A stretch of DNA of 64,000 nucleotides from Lepidodermella squamata (taxonomy: Eukaryota; Gastrotricha), in assembly GCA_047495785.1 (NCBI GenBank), contig JBLDXI010000002.1, forward strand, positions 2,108,001 through 2,172,000. Reading direction: 5' to 3'. A model generated the notes under the pieces. The model saw nothing but the letters and a program-made list of their open reading frames with translations, searched no databases and was not told the DNA's origin. The first letter of the stretch is position 1; every line of letters starts with the position of its first letter. A program made the position numbers and the translations under genes. Positions 24,701 to 34,889 of this stretch are shown here, piece by piece.

Positions 24701-26446
24701 CAGTCGGTTTTACTGCCTTCGAAACTTAACTTTTCCACCAAAAAGTTTCTACCATTTGTTTACGCCGCTCGTATCACGGTTTTATTTGTACACTTGGATT
24801 TACAGCTTTTGCGCTGTATACGATAAATAGCGCGTGATAAGGTGATATATAGGTGTTGAAATTAAAACACGAGCCCGCGGCGTGTTTTATCGCTAATAAT
24901 CACTTGTAGGTATATTTGGTATAGAAAAATAACACAAAAATGCGCGCGCACGCGCTACATTTTCGCCTTATTAATTACGCCGCACTTGTTGCTATAATGC
25001 CAACTTCGTTTCATTTTGGAACCGTATCTGATATTTTATTATGAAGCACCGGTAGTCGTCGCGCCTATTTAAATAGTCAACGGCGCAACCGTGATATCCC
25101 TCATCATCACTCGCGCGTTTATACACCGAGAGAGAGAGAGCCAAAAGTTCACGTTAATATTTGCCAAACTACATGGTGTTCGGATACGAGGCGGATAAGC
25201 AGGGCCGATGACCGAGAGTGTTATCGTCGTCTCCTCGACGGCGCGGTGTTGGGGTGAAACAGCGGTGAATAAGGCGGTGGGTAACTAACGTGCGCATGAT
25301 GATGGATATCTCTCTTACATTGACACCTGAGTGTTTTTTTATGCGCGCCGAGCCTTTTCTCTCGCCCTTCCTCCTCTTCGCCGTCATCATCATCATCATC
25401 ATCATGCGCTTCTCACCTTTTTCGGGTTATTATTTCAAACATGCGAAATATTATTGTTGTTTATTGGTGACGTGTCTGCACCTTTGCTATATGGGTAGGT
25501 ATTATTGTTAAATATACATTTTGACGATATATGTAGTCGAGTGTATGTGTATGTCGGTATATTATCCAACCACCTGTGTTGTAGTGGAATGTGCTTATAT
25601 CGGCGGAAAAGCTGCGTCTTGAGGCGAGCACGCGCCAATTAATACATCTTGGATGCGTCTCGATGGGAGTAGAGCAATAAAAGCCGCCGTTTTGGTTATG
25701 ACTGTGCGCGACAAAAAGCGGCTCTGGTTCTTCTTGTATGCTGTGTGTCTACCTTAATACTGTCTCAGCAGCGGCGGCGCGTGGGCCGATATCGCTGGCC
25801 GCCAGCAACACCCCATCCGTGGTTATAAATATTATTATTTAGCCGACGTGCGCGTTTCATGATACCGCCGCCTGCTTTTTGCGTTACATTTCGCCGCTCT
25901 CGGCTCTCTGTGTTTGTTATTGTTGCGAAAATCTGCATCGCCCAGTGTGTTAGTACAATAAAAATAGCCCGGAATCGCATTGCCGGCTTGTAGCAGCTCA
26001 TCGGCGCCTATAAGTGGTACACGAGTGAAGAGAGAGCGAGCTGTAAATGTTGTTAGTTGCGCTAATAAATGCGATACCTATATAACTATACAGGAATAAG
26101 CGTGAAGAAATGCTCACAGGCGGGGGCGTGCGGGCAAAAATAATGCGTCGCTTCCGCCTTTTAAACCCGAGCAGCCACTCAGCTGATGCGCATATTTAAT
26201 ACCTACAAGTCGAGTCTATAAATAACATCATCCATCATTGACCGGATTGTGAACAACCTCGGTCTGGTCAGGAACATGGATATATTTCCTGTTGCCACAA
26301 GCTATTTATTTGTACATGATTTTTATTTCACAGCCGTAAACATCACTCACTTACAGGTAATATATGTTGTTGTTTACCAGCATAATTTTACCGAAAAAAA
26401 TCAGACCAGCTTTATCTACTCGGTTTATAGATTGCTTATTAATGAA
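21787..26446. other. 4.7-kb non-coding region upstream of the galectin-like gene
   Basis: AT-rich sequence mixed with CpG-containing words (CGCGCGC, GGCGCGC) and simple repeats, including GAGAGAGA at about 25128-25140 and (CAT)n at 25385. No exon chain or RNA gene is recognised. It could hold 5' UTR exons and regulatory DNA for the gene starting near 26447. Confidence 0.4.
25385..25405 (+). repeat. (CAT)7 microsatellite
   Basis: Seven perfect CAT units are visible directly in the sequence. Confidence 0.9.
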
Positions 26447-27729
26447 ATGATTAGACGATTAAGGCAGTCATTACAAATCGAGGAAAGTTACCTGCCCGAG
26501 GTAAAATTACTACCAGCTTATTTTTCGTAACAACAATCCATGTTTTATTTTTACAGACATGCCCGTTTTTATGCAAATGCCCAACCGTGCTGTTTATTGG
26601 CAGTGCGCTTGAAATTAAGGCGACTCCGGTTCCAGGCGCCTCGAAGGAATTCCTCGTTGCGCTTATAGTTGCGCCCCAAAATTCGCCTCTACCTAACCCC
26701 CTGCAATCGCCGACTTGCAGCGATGACGGCAGCATAATCGGTAGTCATCACGGCAGTGACGAGCTCGAAAATAACAGCGATGGCCGAAATAGCGGTTGCA
26801 ACAGCGATTCAGACAGTGATACAGTGGCATCAAATCAAAATAACTCGAACAACGCGACAACGATCGCGCTACAACTGCGGCCTAAACTCAGCAACGGATC
26901 TATTTTATGCTCGGCTGGCAAGTTGGTTGCCAACAAAAAGGTCGAGGAATCTACCGTGCGGTTAGCCTCGAACCCCTTCGTGATCAACCGCTCATTCAGC
27001 CTTATTCTTCTCGTTCAGCAAGACTGTTATCAGGTGAGGACTCATCTGGCTCATCTGGGCTGCAGGGTTAAATTTTTTATTTTAAGGTGATTATTAACGG
27101 CGAACATGTCATGGATTTTTGTCATCGAGTGAGGGCTGAAAGCGTGACGCATTTGCTCCTGGACGGTGATGCCATCTTCGAGCACGTGGCGTTCTACTCA
27201 GGCGTGACGCGGGCTATTCCGGGTCTTTTTCGAAGCAGTAGCAGCGCGAATAACATCCGGCGGTTAGTGTCTACATCGGCCCGGCCGTTTCGAAAAATTC
27301 AGCAGCAACAACAGTTATCGAACCTTCTCGCGGCGAAACTCGGCCGTTCCGCTTCAATGATAGAGCCTACAGCGGCTGAGTTGAAAGAGTAAGAAAACCG
27401 CAGTGTATTTGTTCTTTTATTTTTTTCTATGCATTTTTAGACAAATACTACAACACGGAGCAGCGAAACAACAGCCGGCGCCTGAGCCGCAGTTGTATCA
27501 GGTGAAGGTGAAACGACAGGCGCCTCTGCCGCCTCGGCAGGTTGCCAGCAGTAGCGGCGGCTCACTGAAAAATAGCAGCAGCAACAAAGAACCATCAAGG
27601 CCGGCAAACAACAAAAACGAGGACGAAAAACTGGTTGTTATAAAGGAGAAGTTGGAAAACAAGGTCGCAATTTCTTCAAGCGCAAACAAACCAGCTGGAA
27701 CCCGGCTGTTCATAAAAAGCAAGTCATAA
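26447..27729 (+). CDS. galectin-fold protein with a disordered insertion and degenerate sugar-binding site
   Basis: Four exons (26447-26500, 26557-27033, 27087-27388, 27441-27729) keep frame and give about 373 aa; the start ATG at 26447 is the least certain part. A galectin-type carbohydrate-recognition domain is recognisable from GSALEIKATPV and FLVALIVAP (first strands), through FSLILLVQQDCYQVIINGEH, to DFCHRVRAESVTHLLLDGD, the family's VNGxHxxxFxHR and GDV signatures. An insertion of about 45 Ser/Asn/Asp-rich residues interrupts it, and the usual sugar-contact residues (HxNPR, VxN, WGxEER) are not there: IALQLRPKL and KKVEES occupy their places. The C-terminal ~170 residues are disordered and basic. 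No signal peptide is seen, as in other galectins. It is probably a galectin-related protein without ordinary beta-galactoside binding. Confidence 0.65.
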
Positions 27730-28308
27730 TTCTTCAATGAATTCTTGTTGTTTACTCTTCCTTGCAGGTTCCCAAAGACCGATGAAAGCTGATTCGCCAG
27801 GAATTTTGATGACAGAAAACAAGTCGTTGAGAACACTACGGCCCGTTTATCGAACTCAGTCTCTAAGAAATGTGGAGCAATCTGCCGGCTGATCGAGGAA
27901 ATATTTTAACGTTACCTATCCTTCAAAGTCATTTGCTGCTTGTTTGTTTTCTTTACGCAAACACTTTTGGATATACAACAGACAAGACAGGCTTCACTCT
28001 TCGTGTTAATTTTAATTCTTATATTATCGTAAAAATTTGAAACAAAAATAATAACAATAATATTTGAAAAAATAAATGACAACGAACAGATCTCGAAGTT
28101 ACTTTCTTTACCAGTTATTTATTTGAGAAAAATAGCAATACCAGCTGTAACACCGAAGTCTACAGACGCAGCAATTTATCGACTAGGGTAGTAAATATAT
28201 CAGCTGTTACCGCATTTCTTTAGCTAATTATGGTTCAACAAAATATCCGGGAGAAGTAGTATCAAACATTCATGTGCGCACAAAGAGAAAGACGAATAAA
28301 TAAATCAT
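27730..28308. other. convergent 3' regions of the galectin-like and GPDH genes
   Basis: Non-coding AT-rich stretch between two genes that point at each other. A plus-strand AATAAA at 28071-28076 could polyadenylate the galectin-like transcript. No other feature seen. Confidence 0.45.
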
Positions 28309-29433
28309 CTAGTAAACTTCAGGTTCTGGTGCAAAGTCGCTTTTGGAAACATTTGATAAAGAAAATTCGGGATGGTTTCTAACCATGTTGATCAGCTCAG
28401 AAGGAGGTATCTGGCGAGTGCATATTTTAAAAACGGCAGTGAATACGGGAAATTGTTTCTCAAAACCGCGTCGTTTTACAATCAAATTAATTTCAGCTGC
28501 AGTATCCGGGCCTTGCAAATGCTGACCATTCAGAAGCTCCTTCTCCAGTTCAACGATGGACTTCTCAGGGTTTTTCGCAAACGCTGCAGCAACGAGATGG
28601 TTTCTTCCACCATAACAAGTAGCAATCAAGTCGGCGACCCCAGAAGACTGATAGAACGTCCGAAGATTAGTACCAGGGTGGAAGAGTTCGACAAACTTGA
28701 TGATTTCCATGAAGCCCAAGCGAATTATTGTTGCTTTAGTGCGTGAAGTCTGTCCGAGGCCGTCAGCCAAGCCAGCAGCAACAGCTACGACGTTCTTCAA
28801 AGCTCCACATAATTCAACGCCGCCGACGTCAGGTACAGTAGTAATGCGGAAGTAGTTTGCTTCGAATAGCTTCTTCATCAATACTGCATCGTCTTTATTC
28901 GATGATGCGATCGTGGCTTCGCAAAAAAATTCAGCTGCTACTTCGTTAGCGATGTTCGCACCCATCAACACAGATACGCGGATACCCAACTGCTCCTTAA
29001 TCATCTCTGAGATAAGTTGCATGTGCGTCTCAGTTGCAATAACACCTTTCACCAGGGAAATTCCTATTGCATTCGGAAGAATTTTGTGTTTGATTTGAGC
29101 GATTGTGTTGGGCAGGAACTGATGCGGCACACAAAACACGAGAATCGATGCATTTTTAACGGAGTCCACGAGGCTCGGAATTGCTACCACATTTTCAGGA
29201 AGCTTTACACCGGGAAGGTACTTGACATTAATGTGATCGGTATTGATAATGTCAGTAATTTTCTCGCCATTAATCATTTCTTCGAAAACCCACTCAGCGA
29301 CAATTGGCTCAAATAGGTCTGGGTATTTCAGACAATTGTCACCAACAATGCGGCATATGGCAGACGCCCAGTTGCCAGATCCAATAATGCAAACCTTACG
29401 AGGTTTCGAATATTTTGGCTTGTATTCCCCCAT
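28309..29433 (-). CDS. GPD1: glycerol-3-phosphate dehydrogenase [NAD+], cytosolic
   Basis: An intronless frame of 374 aa starts at the ATG at 29433 (MGEYKPKYSKPRKVCIIGSG). The N-terminal Rossmann nucleotide-binding loop is GSGNWASA. Later family blocks include FCVPHQFL, SLVKGV, MGANIANEVA, ELCGALKNVVAVAAGLADGL (with the catalytic Lys region), GVADLIATCYGGRNH and LNGQHLQGPDTA. It reduces dihydroxyacetone phosphate to glycerol-3-phosphate with NADH in the cytosol, feeding lipid synthesis, redox shuttling and, in many small invertebrates, osmotic glycerol production. Length and motifs match the animal GPD1 family fully, with no broken catalytic residue seen. The lack of introns is notable compared with neighbours. 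Confidence 0.93.
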   Translation of the reverse strand: MGEYKPKYSKPRKVCIIGSGNWASAICRIVGDNCLKYPDLFEPIVAEWVFEEMINGEKITDIINTDHINVKYLPGVKLPENVVAIPSLVDSVKNASILVFCVPHQFLPNTIAQIKHKILPNAIGISLVKGVIATETHMQLISEMIKEQLGIRVSVLMGANIANEVAAEFFCEATIASSNKDDAVLMKKLFEANYFRITTVPDVGGVELCGALKNVVAVAAGLADGLGQTSRTKATIIRLGFMEIIKFVELFHPGTNLRTFYQSSGVADLIATCYGGRNHLVAAAFAKNPEKSIVELEKELLNGQHLQGPDTAAEINLIVKRRGFEKQFPVFTAVFKICTRQIPPSELINMVRNHPEFSLSNVSKSDFAPEPEVY

Positions 29434-30662
29434 TGAGAAATATAACAAAAAAACCTAATAAAACAAATGTTGAACAATGAAACAATGACACAATAGAGAC
29501 AGCATTATGAGTTCGCAAAATAGAGCTCAGCCCAACGCGGAACGTGGTTCTTGGCCCTTAATTTCATCGCAGGATAAGCATGAAGCCTCTGGTGGCTGGT
29601 GGGATATCTTAAAAAGCTAAAGTAGTAGCGCCGTCGTTGACCTGAGCAGACGACACGGTTGTATCCGCAAAGCCCGCTTAAGGATGCACACGTGTGCTGC
29701 CATGACTCTCAATGGTTGTCTCGCTCGAAAGGTGGGGAAACCCACAGGTCGATGGACCGTCTTCTGCGAAAAGGCTTAGATAAACTCGACCGGGATTTGG
29801 CACCACATCTCACCATGGTGTCGAATCTCCATTAGAGTGGGAGGAATGAGAGTGGGGAGCCAGCTCATCCTCTTCCTGATCTTCCAAACCTGTCATCATC
29901 ATCATCGAAACGTGGTGGACACAGGGACAGCTATTAACCTCCCATAATCGCACTGAGTAAGTAATTGTACAAGCTTTTGCGAGCAAAAATCCAACGTTGA
30001 TTCAACTGTAGCAAGAAAACCACAGTCGGCCTGGTTGCGGACAAATGGGCTCTGGCTTGGGTGCATAAGATAGGACCTAGCGACGTTTACTTCGAGAAAT
30101 ATTCATTTTTTCGTGACACATTTTTATGGCATCATTACACAACTGGGCTGATTAGATTAAAAAATGTTATTAGAATAAAATGTATTTAATTTGAAAAGTT
30201 TTCGCGGGTTTACGCGCGGTATTTGGCGGCTTCGGTTTCTGGGATTTTTTGAAGCTCTGCCTCTTTGTTAGCTACGACGGCGTTTGTGACTTGTAGGTAA
30301 GCGTTGTAGGGGAGTGACTGGCAAGCCAAGAGCAACCTGTAGACTGTAGAAAAGCCTGGCCTGGAGAATAGTCAACAATAACCGTAGTACCAGGGGTAGG
30401 AAAATCATAAACAGATTAGATCCAATGTTCTTATTAGCAAGTGAGATGTCACCCCCAAATATCATACAAGTATTATTCAGAAGTGCTGACGATCTTTGAT
30501 GCATAGATTCCCATCTCTGAAATCGCCCTGAAATGACTATTAATTTGAAATGAAAAGGTTTCAACTCTTTCTCTACGAATCATGTGCCTTGGATATCTCT
30601 ATCATGGCTTTGATTTGATTTTACCTGTAAATTAGATAGAGAAGTACAGTGAGATATTTATC
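29434..30662. other. intergenic region between divergent genes
   Basis: Contains a GC-richer patch at 29640-29960 annotated separately as a possible retrotransposon 3' end. The remainder is AT-rich, with no exon or RNA gene recognised. The divergent starts of GPDH (minus) and the F-box gene (plus) imply that two promoters lie here. Confidence 0.4.
29640..29960 (+). mobile_element. possible non-LTR retrotransposon 3' UTR fragment
   Basis: A markedly GC-richer block without an open frame, ending in a run of ATC triplets near 29895-29907. Such texture is common in the 3' UTRs of LINE elements in invertebrates. No target duplication or matching coding part is visible, so this is a weak call. Confidence 0.25.
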
Positions 30663-32347
30663 ATGCCCACGGTGAAGCCTGCAGCGACTAAACCTGCAGC
30701 CAAGAAAGTTGTTGATCCCGTTTCTTGGGCTGCATTTTCAGCTACTTTGAAATATGGCTCGAATTTAACTCTGGAGTTGAAAGGCTTTCGACCCATCTCT
30801 GCAGGAGATAGCATTAAAGTTTTGACTAGTGCCAAGCAGTATCCGCGATTCGCCGATGTCTTCAATAACGAAAACGTTTTCTGTTCATTTCAAGAGAGCC
30901 CCGAGTACGTTTTGAAGATAACGGCAAGATTTTCTTCAAGCTGCAGAGTAGCTTCTGTGGCTATAAATCATGCCGCTGAAGTCAACCTGAAGCTAGTCGA
31001 GGGTGTGAATCAAAAGTTATGTACAGTATGGTCAATCCGTCCAGGGCTGTCAGATACTTCTTACCCTGTCGATCAACGGCGACCTTGTTCGGCCATAGTC
31101 ATCACGGTCATTCCTTCATCTTCTGAATGGTCTGTCGAAACGTCAATTTCTGTGCAGGATAACACATCAACTGTCGAGAATGCAGCAGAAACTGCGAGGA
31201 GTCTCGCGCTCTTCGAAAGCGTTCCTTTGGACATTGTGCGCCATATTTTGACCTACATCAGCCCGCCACAACGGCTTCAAGTATTACAGAAGGATTGCTA
31301 AATTAAGAATTAGCTTATTTAATATCGTTTTAGACATTGTTAGCTCTATCCGGCTCATGCAGACATTTCAGAGACATATTGAAAGGATCCGAGTTTTGGA
31401 ATTCTGTTGATTTTCAAGCCCATGCTCTAAAACCTCCGAGTGAGCATTGCTATGGATTCCTTGCCAAGCATTCTTCGGTAGTAAAGCATCTCAACTTCGC
31501 TGCGATTACTGTGAGATGAGAATACTTTTCAAGTTACTTCATAAGTTACTTTCAACAGGCGTTTCCAGCACCCTCCATTTCGAAACTATTCAGCGGAGCT
31601 TCATTACTAACAACCCTATCTTTCCGAGATAGCCCCTGTTTTGACGACATTTTCCTGGACACGTTATTAAAGTGCCAGTCTTTGAAGCAAACTGTGGAAA
31701 CGCTGAATATTTCTGGATGCTCGAAGCTGACCGTGAAGGGCTTACCAAAGATAGCGCAATTCAAACATTTAATTCGCCTGGGCATGGCTCGGTTGAACGT
31801 TGATGCCAAAGGCATCCTTTCAAAAATTGTGATGGAACTGAAGAGGTTGGAAGTTCTGGACCTCGAGCAATCCAAAATTTCCGATTTCAATGACTTCCTA
31901 TGCGATTTTGCCAAATTTCCTGCGAGATCCACCCTGCGATATTTACGTCTTGGTAACGGATCAACGCTGGGCACGAGTGGTTTTATTGCTATTTTCAACA
32001 ACTGCTGTGCGCTGGAAGGAATTCACATTGACTGGCCATTTAAACGGCCTGACATTTTCGAGCTGAATCCGCCCAAGTCTAAAATAAAGTGGCTTTCGAT
32101 GAATCAGGCTTACTCGGAGGATTTCGAAGTATTTCCGAAATTTATGCCTGATCTCGAAGTTCTGGAGATTCGAGAAAACTCAGAAATAGACGTCTCACAA
32201 ATAAAATCAGTGCTGGAAAATTGCACTAGATTATCTGCTATTTACGTCGATAAGAAAGCAAAGATAACACCAGATACTGCTGACTTTCTTCGGCTTAACT
32301 CGGAGCAACCAAAATGCAAATTTATTCTTAATGATTATTCGAAATGA
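30663..32347 (+). CDS. F-box / leucine-rich repeat protein
   Basis: Three exons (30663-31280, 31334-31510, 31559-32347; introns 53 and 48 bp) keep frame and give 527 aa. An F-box is readable at residues about 182-230 (SVPLDIVRHILTYI, then LLALSGSCRHFRDILKGSEFW), the motif that docks on SKP1 in SCF ubiquitin ligases. It is followed by leucine-rich repeats in the FBXL style (VETLNISGCSKLTVKGLP, LEVLDLEQSKI, LRYLRLGNGS, LEVLEIRENSEI). The first ~180 residues have no recognised domain. Role by family: substrate receptor of an SCF E3 ligase; the substrate is unknown. No catalytic residue is involved. Confidence 0.75.
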
Positions 32348-32498
32348 TATCTTGAGCGCTACAAACTTACTCGATACCAATTTTTTGTGATATCTGTGAT
32401 ATTTTTGAGTTTACGTTTTTCATTTTCAATTCTGGTTTTGAATATTATTTTATTAAATATTATTATGAATTTCTTCGGCATTTTGTAGAGTTTTCATA

Positions 32499-33332
32499 AT
32501 GGCTGCGACCTTGGGAAATATTTTGATTTCTGGCGCTAATCGTGGCATCGGTTTGGAACTTGTCCGCCAGGCTGCGCCGAATGCCAAAAATTTCATTTTC
32601 GCCGGCTGCCGAGATCCGCAACAGGCGAATGAATTGAAAGATTTAGCCGGGAAGCATTCCAATATTCTACCTTTCAAGCTTGGTAAGATGTCCAATTACT
32701 ATTAAAATCATCCTAAATTATTTCGGATTTTAGATGTCGCCAATGATCACGACATCGATGAAGCTGTAAAATTAGTTGCTGGAAAAACTGGTCACTTGAA
32801 CGTTCTTATCAACAACGCTGGAATTTTCGAAGATCGAGGCAGCTCTCTGGCGGAGCAAAATCGCGATACTTTGAACAAGCATTTTAACGTCAACACGACT
32901 TCAGTCATAATGATGACCAAGGCATTCCGAGATTTGCTGGTTAAAGGCAAGGTTCAGAGCCAGAAAGAATCAAAAGTGATCAATGTCGGCAGCGAAATGG
33001 GTTCGATCGTGAACACTAGTACCAAGTCATACGCTTATCGCTCTTCGAAAACTGCTTTGAACATGGTTTCGAAGTGCTTGGGCAATGAGCTGGGCCCTGA
33101 AGGCGTATTCTGCGTTTCGATCCACCCTGTTAGTCATCAGTTAATTCCTATTTTCTAGAATAATTTCGGATTTTTATCGTTTTAGGGCTGGACTCAAACT
33201 GATATGGGCGGCGCAAATGCTCCAGTCAAGACCACAGACAGTGTTGCTGGTATTTTGAAGGTTACCGCGGAGCTTTCAGCTGAGCAGAACGGCAAATTTG
33301 TCGACTACTTGGGCGAATATCGTCAATACTAA
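32499..33332 (+). CDS. short-chain dehydrogenase/reductase (C-factor/sniffer type)
   Basis: Three exons (32499-32682, 32734-33128, 33186-33332) keep frame and give 241 aa. Classical SDR marks are present in order: the cofactor loop SGANRGIGLELVRQ, NVLINNAGIFED, the catalytic Ser in NVGSEMGS, the Tyr-Lys pair in YAYRSSKTALNM, and HPGWTQTDMGG across the last junction. The loop and C-terminus resemble the C-factor/sniffer carbonyl-reductase subgroup (NADPH-dependent reduction of carbonyls). It lies about 150 bp after the F-box gene on the same strand, close enough for co-transcription, but there is no direct evidence for that. Confidence 0.9.
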
Positions 33333-33431
33333 CTTGCATCCTAATTCAAAATGTTGTCGCGATGATTCTTTATTTTTTTTCCTGGTGAGAAATATCACGT
33401 GCTACTCATCTGGTGAAACATTCAATTCTAA

Positions 33432-33437
33432 AATAAA
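33432..33437 (+). promoter_or_regulatory. candidate poly(A) signal AATAAA
   Basis: AATAAA located 100 bases after the stop codon of the short-chain dehydrogenase on the same strand. Confidence 0.5.
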
Positions 33438-33479
33438 ATATTAAGATGGCAGTATTATACACCAAGGCAGTAACTATAT

Positions 33480-34889
33480 CTATATCGCAGAATCGGCAGG
33501 GCGCAGTAAGGTGACTTGAATAAGCGACTCTTTTGCGATGCCGTAGTCACCTAAAGTCCGACTCGGTTCGGACAGCTCGCGGCCTGCAAAAAACAGCCGC
33601 TGATCACAGCAAGGAAAGCCTCTCAATCGTTCAATAGTTTTCTTGAAGTTTTCCACAGTTTCAGTTGTAGCTGACCAAAGTACATCGACGCCGTCTGTTT
33701 AAAGGTAAACGTAAAATTGGAGCGAAAAAGTAGTGTATCAATTACTTGGCGGTGGAAATGCCACGCAAACCATGACATCAGACGTTTCGACGACAGTTAA
33801 GGCGGCTCCATTTTGGACATTGCTTGAAGCCAAGGTGGAGCCATCTTTCAGCCGGCGCCCGTTGTGGAACAGGGCAGACCAACCTTTTGAGGTTATCCCT
33901 GCCCTCTTTTTGACAGTCTCAACTGTATCTGATGATCTCACGTCGAGGAAAGAGCAAGATTCTGGAAATTGAAGAAATTTAATTAATTTGAATAATAAGC
34001 TTAATACATACTGAAAGGTTTGTTGACGGCAATTTTCAGCTCTTTTCCGAACGATGACTCCAGAAGTCGTAATGTTTCCTCAACTACTGCCCAGCCAACA
34101 GGAAGGGTATCGATTGCCGTGCGAATTATTACTCCGGAGCAATTTATCAAGAATACACCCCTGTTGTCGTAGAACACCTCAAAATCAGTATATTCTACTC
34201 GTAATTAATTACCTGATAGGTTCCATGTTGGAGTTAACAGCTCCATATCGTTTTGCGATTTTCGCGCCTTTATCTAACCCTAGTATAATATCAAGATTCC
34301 CAATGCCTCCTCGTTCACGAGGCGTTCGAGTTCTGGAATAAAATCTCGATAATTAGGGCTTAATAAGCATAATATTCGCATACAAAGTTTTCAGGCGAAT
34401 TTCCGAGTCTGATGACAGCACAATCACCTCACAGCCTTGATTCCGAAATCGCAAGGCGTGATCATTGAATGCCAGAATCTCTTGTGGAACAACATATTCT
34501 CTATAAATAAAAATCGGATAAACGTAAAACTGGAACATTCGAATCACTAACATATCAACGGGACAGAAAAATAGCAAGACGTGTGATCTGCTGATGTAGT
34601 CCTCCAGGGTAACAATGGACTGACGTTCGCCATCGGCGACAGTACGCGCAACAAAACCTGGCGCCGGAAAACCAGTTTTAACACCTACAATTAAAATTTA
34701 ATATTTTCGTACCAGTAAAATAAACAATTATAGGTACTCACCGCTTGGTTCGTTATTTGATATTACATCCTCTTCCTCATCGTTACCACGATCGAAAATA
34801 GTCACGCGTTTTGACCGAGAAGGTGACTGTTTGGGAGAGGGGGAGAGATAGTTGGAAGGATCACCGCCTATTAACCTTCGCGATCCCAT
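33480..34889 (-). CDS. catalytically dead peroxiredoxin fused to two ubiquitin-like domains
   Basis: Seven exons (34742-34889, 34552-34684, 34384-34500, 34213-34332, 34012-34160, 33746-33961, 33480-33694; introns 51-57 bp) all keep frame and give 365 aa. Residues 1-49 are basic/Ser-rich then acidic. Residues about 50-222 are a typical 2-Cys peroxiredoxin fold: GFPAPGFVA, LLFFCPVDIEYVVPQEILAF, CEVIVLSSDS, TPRERGGIG, IRGVFLI, DTLPVGWAVVEE. The peroxidatic Cys is Val98 and the active-site Thr is Glu95, while the family Arg is kept (Arg173). No VCPAGW resolving-Cys motif follows. Two ubiquitin-like domains come next: SSDTVETVKKRAG with LFHNGRRLKDGSTL (about 223-285) and TTETVENFKKTIERLRG with RLFFAGRELSEPSRTL (about 286-360). 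Neither ends in a Gly-Gly. Likely a non-enzymatic adaptor touching the ubiquitin/proteasome system (inference). Confidence 0.75.

Noticed and set aside
25100-25420. CRISPR-like or tandem array
   Set aside because: Only simple microsatellites are present, without regular spacers; a CRISPR array is not expected in an animal nuclear genome.
30663-33332. Operon of the F-box and short-chain dehydrogenase genes
   Set aside because: The 150-bp gap is suggestive, but no trans-splice leader or shared transcript evidence is visible.
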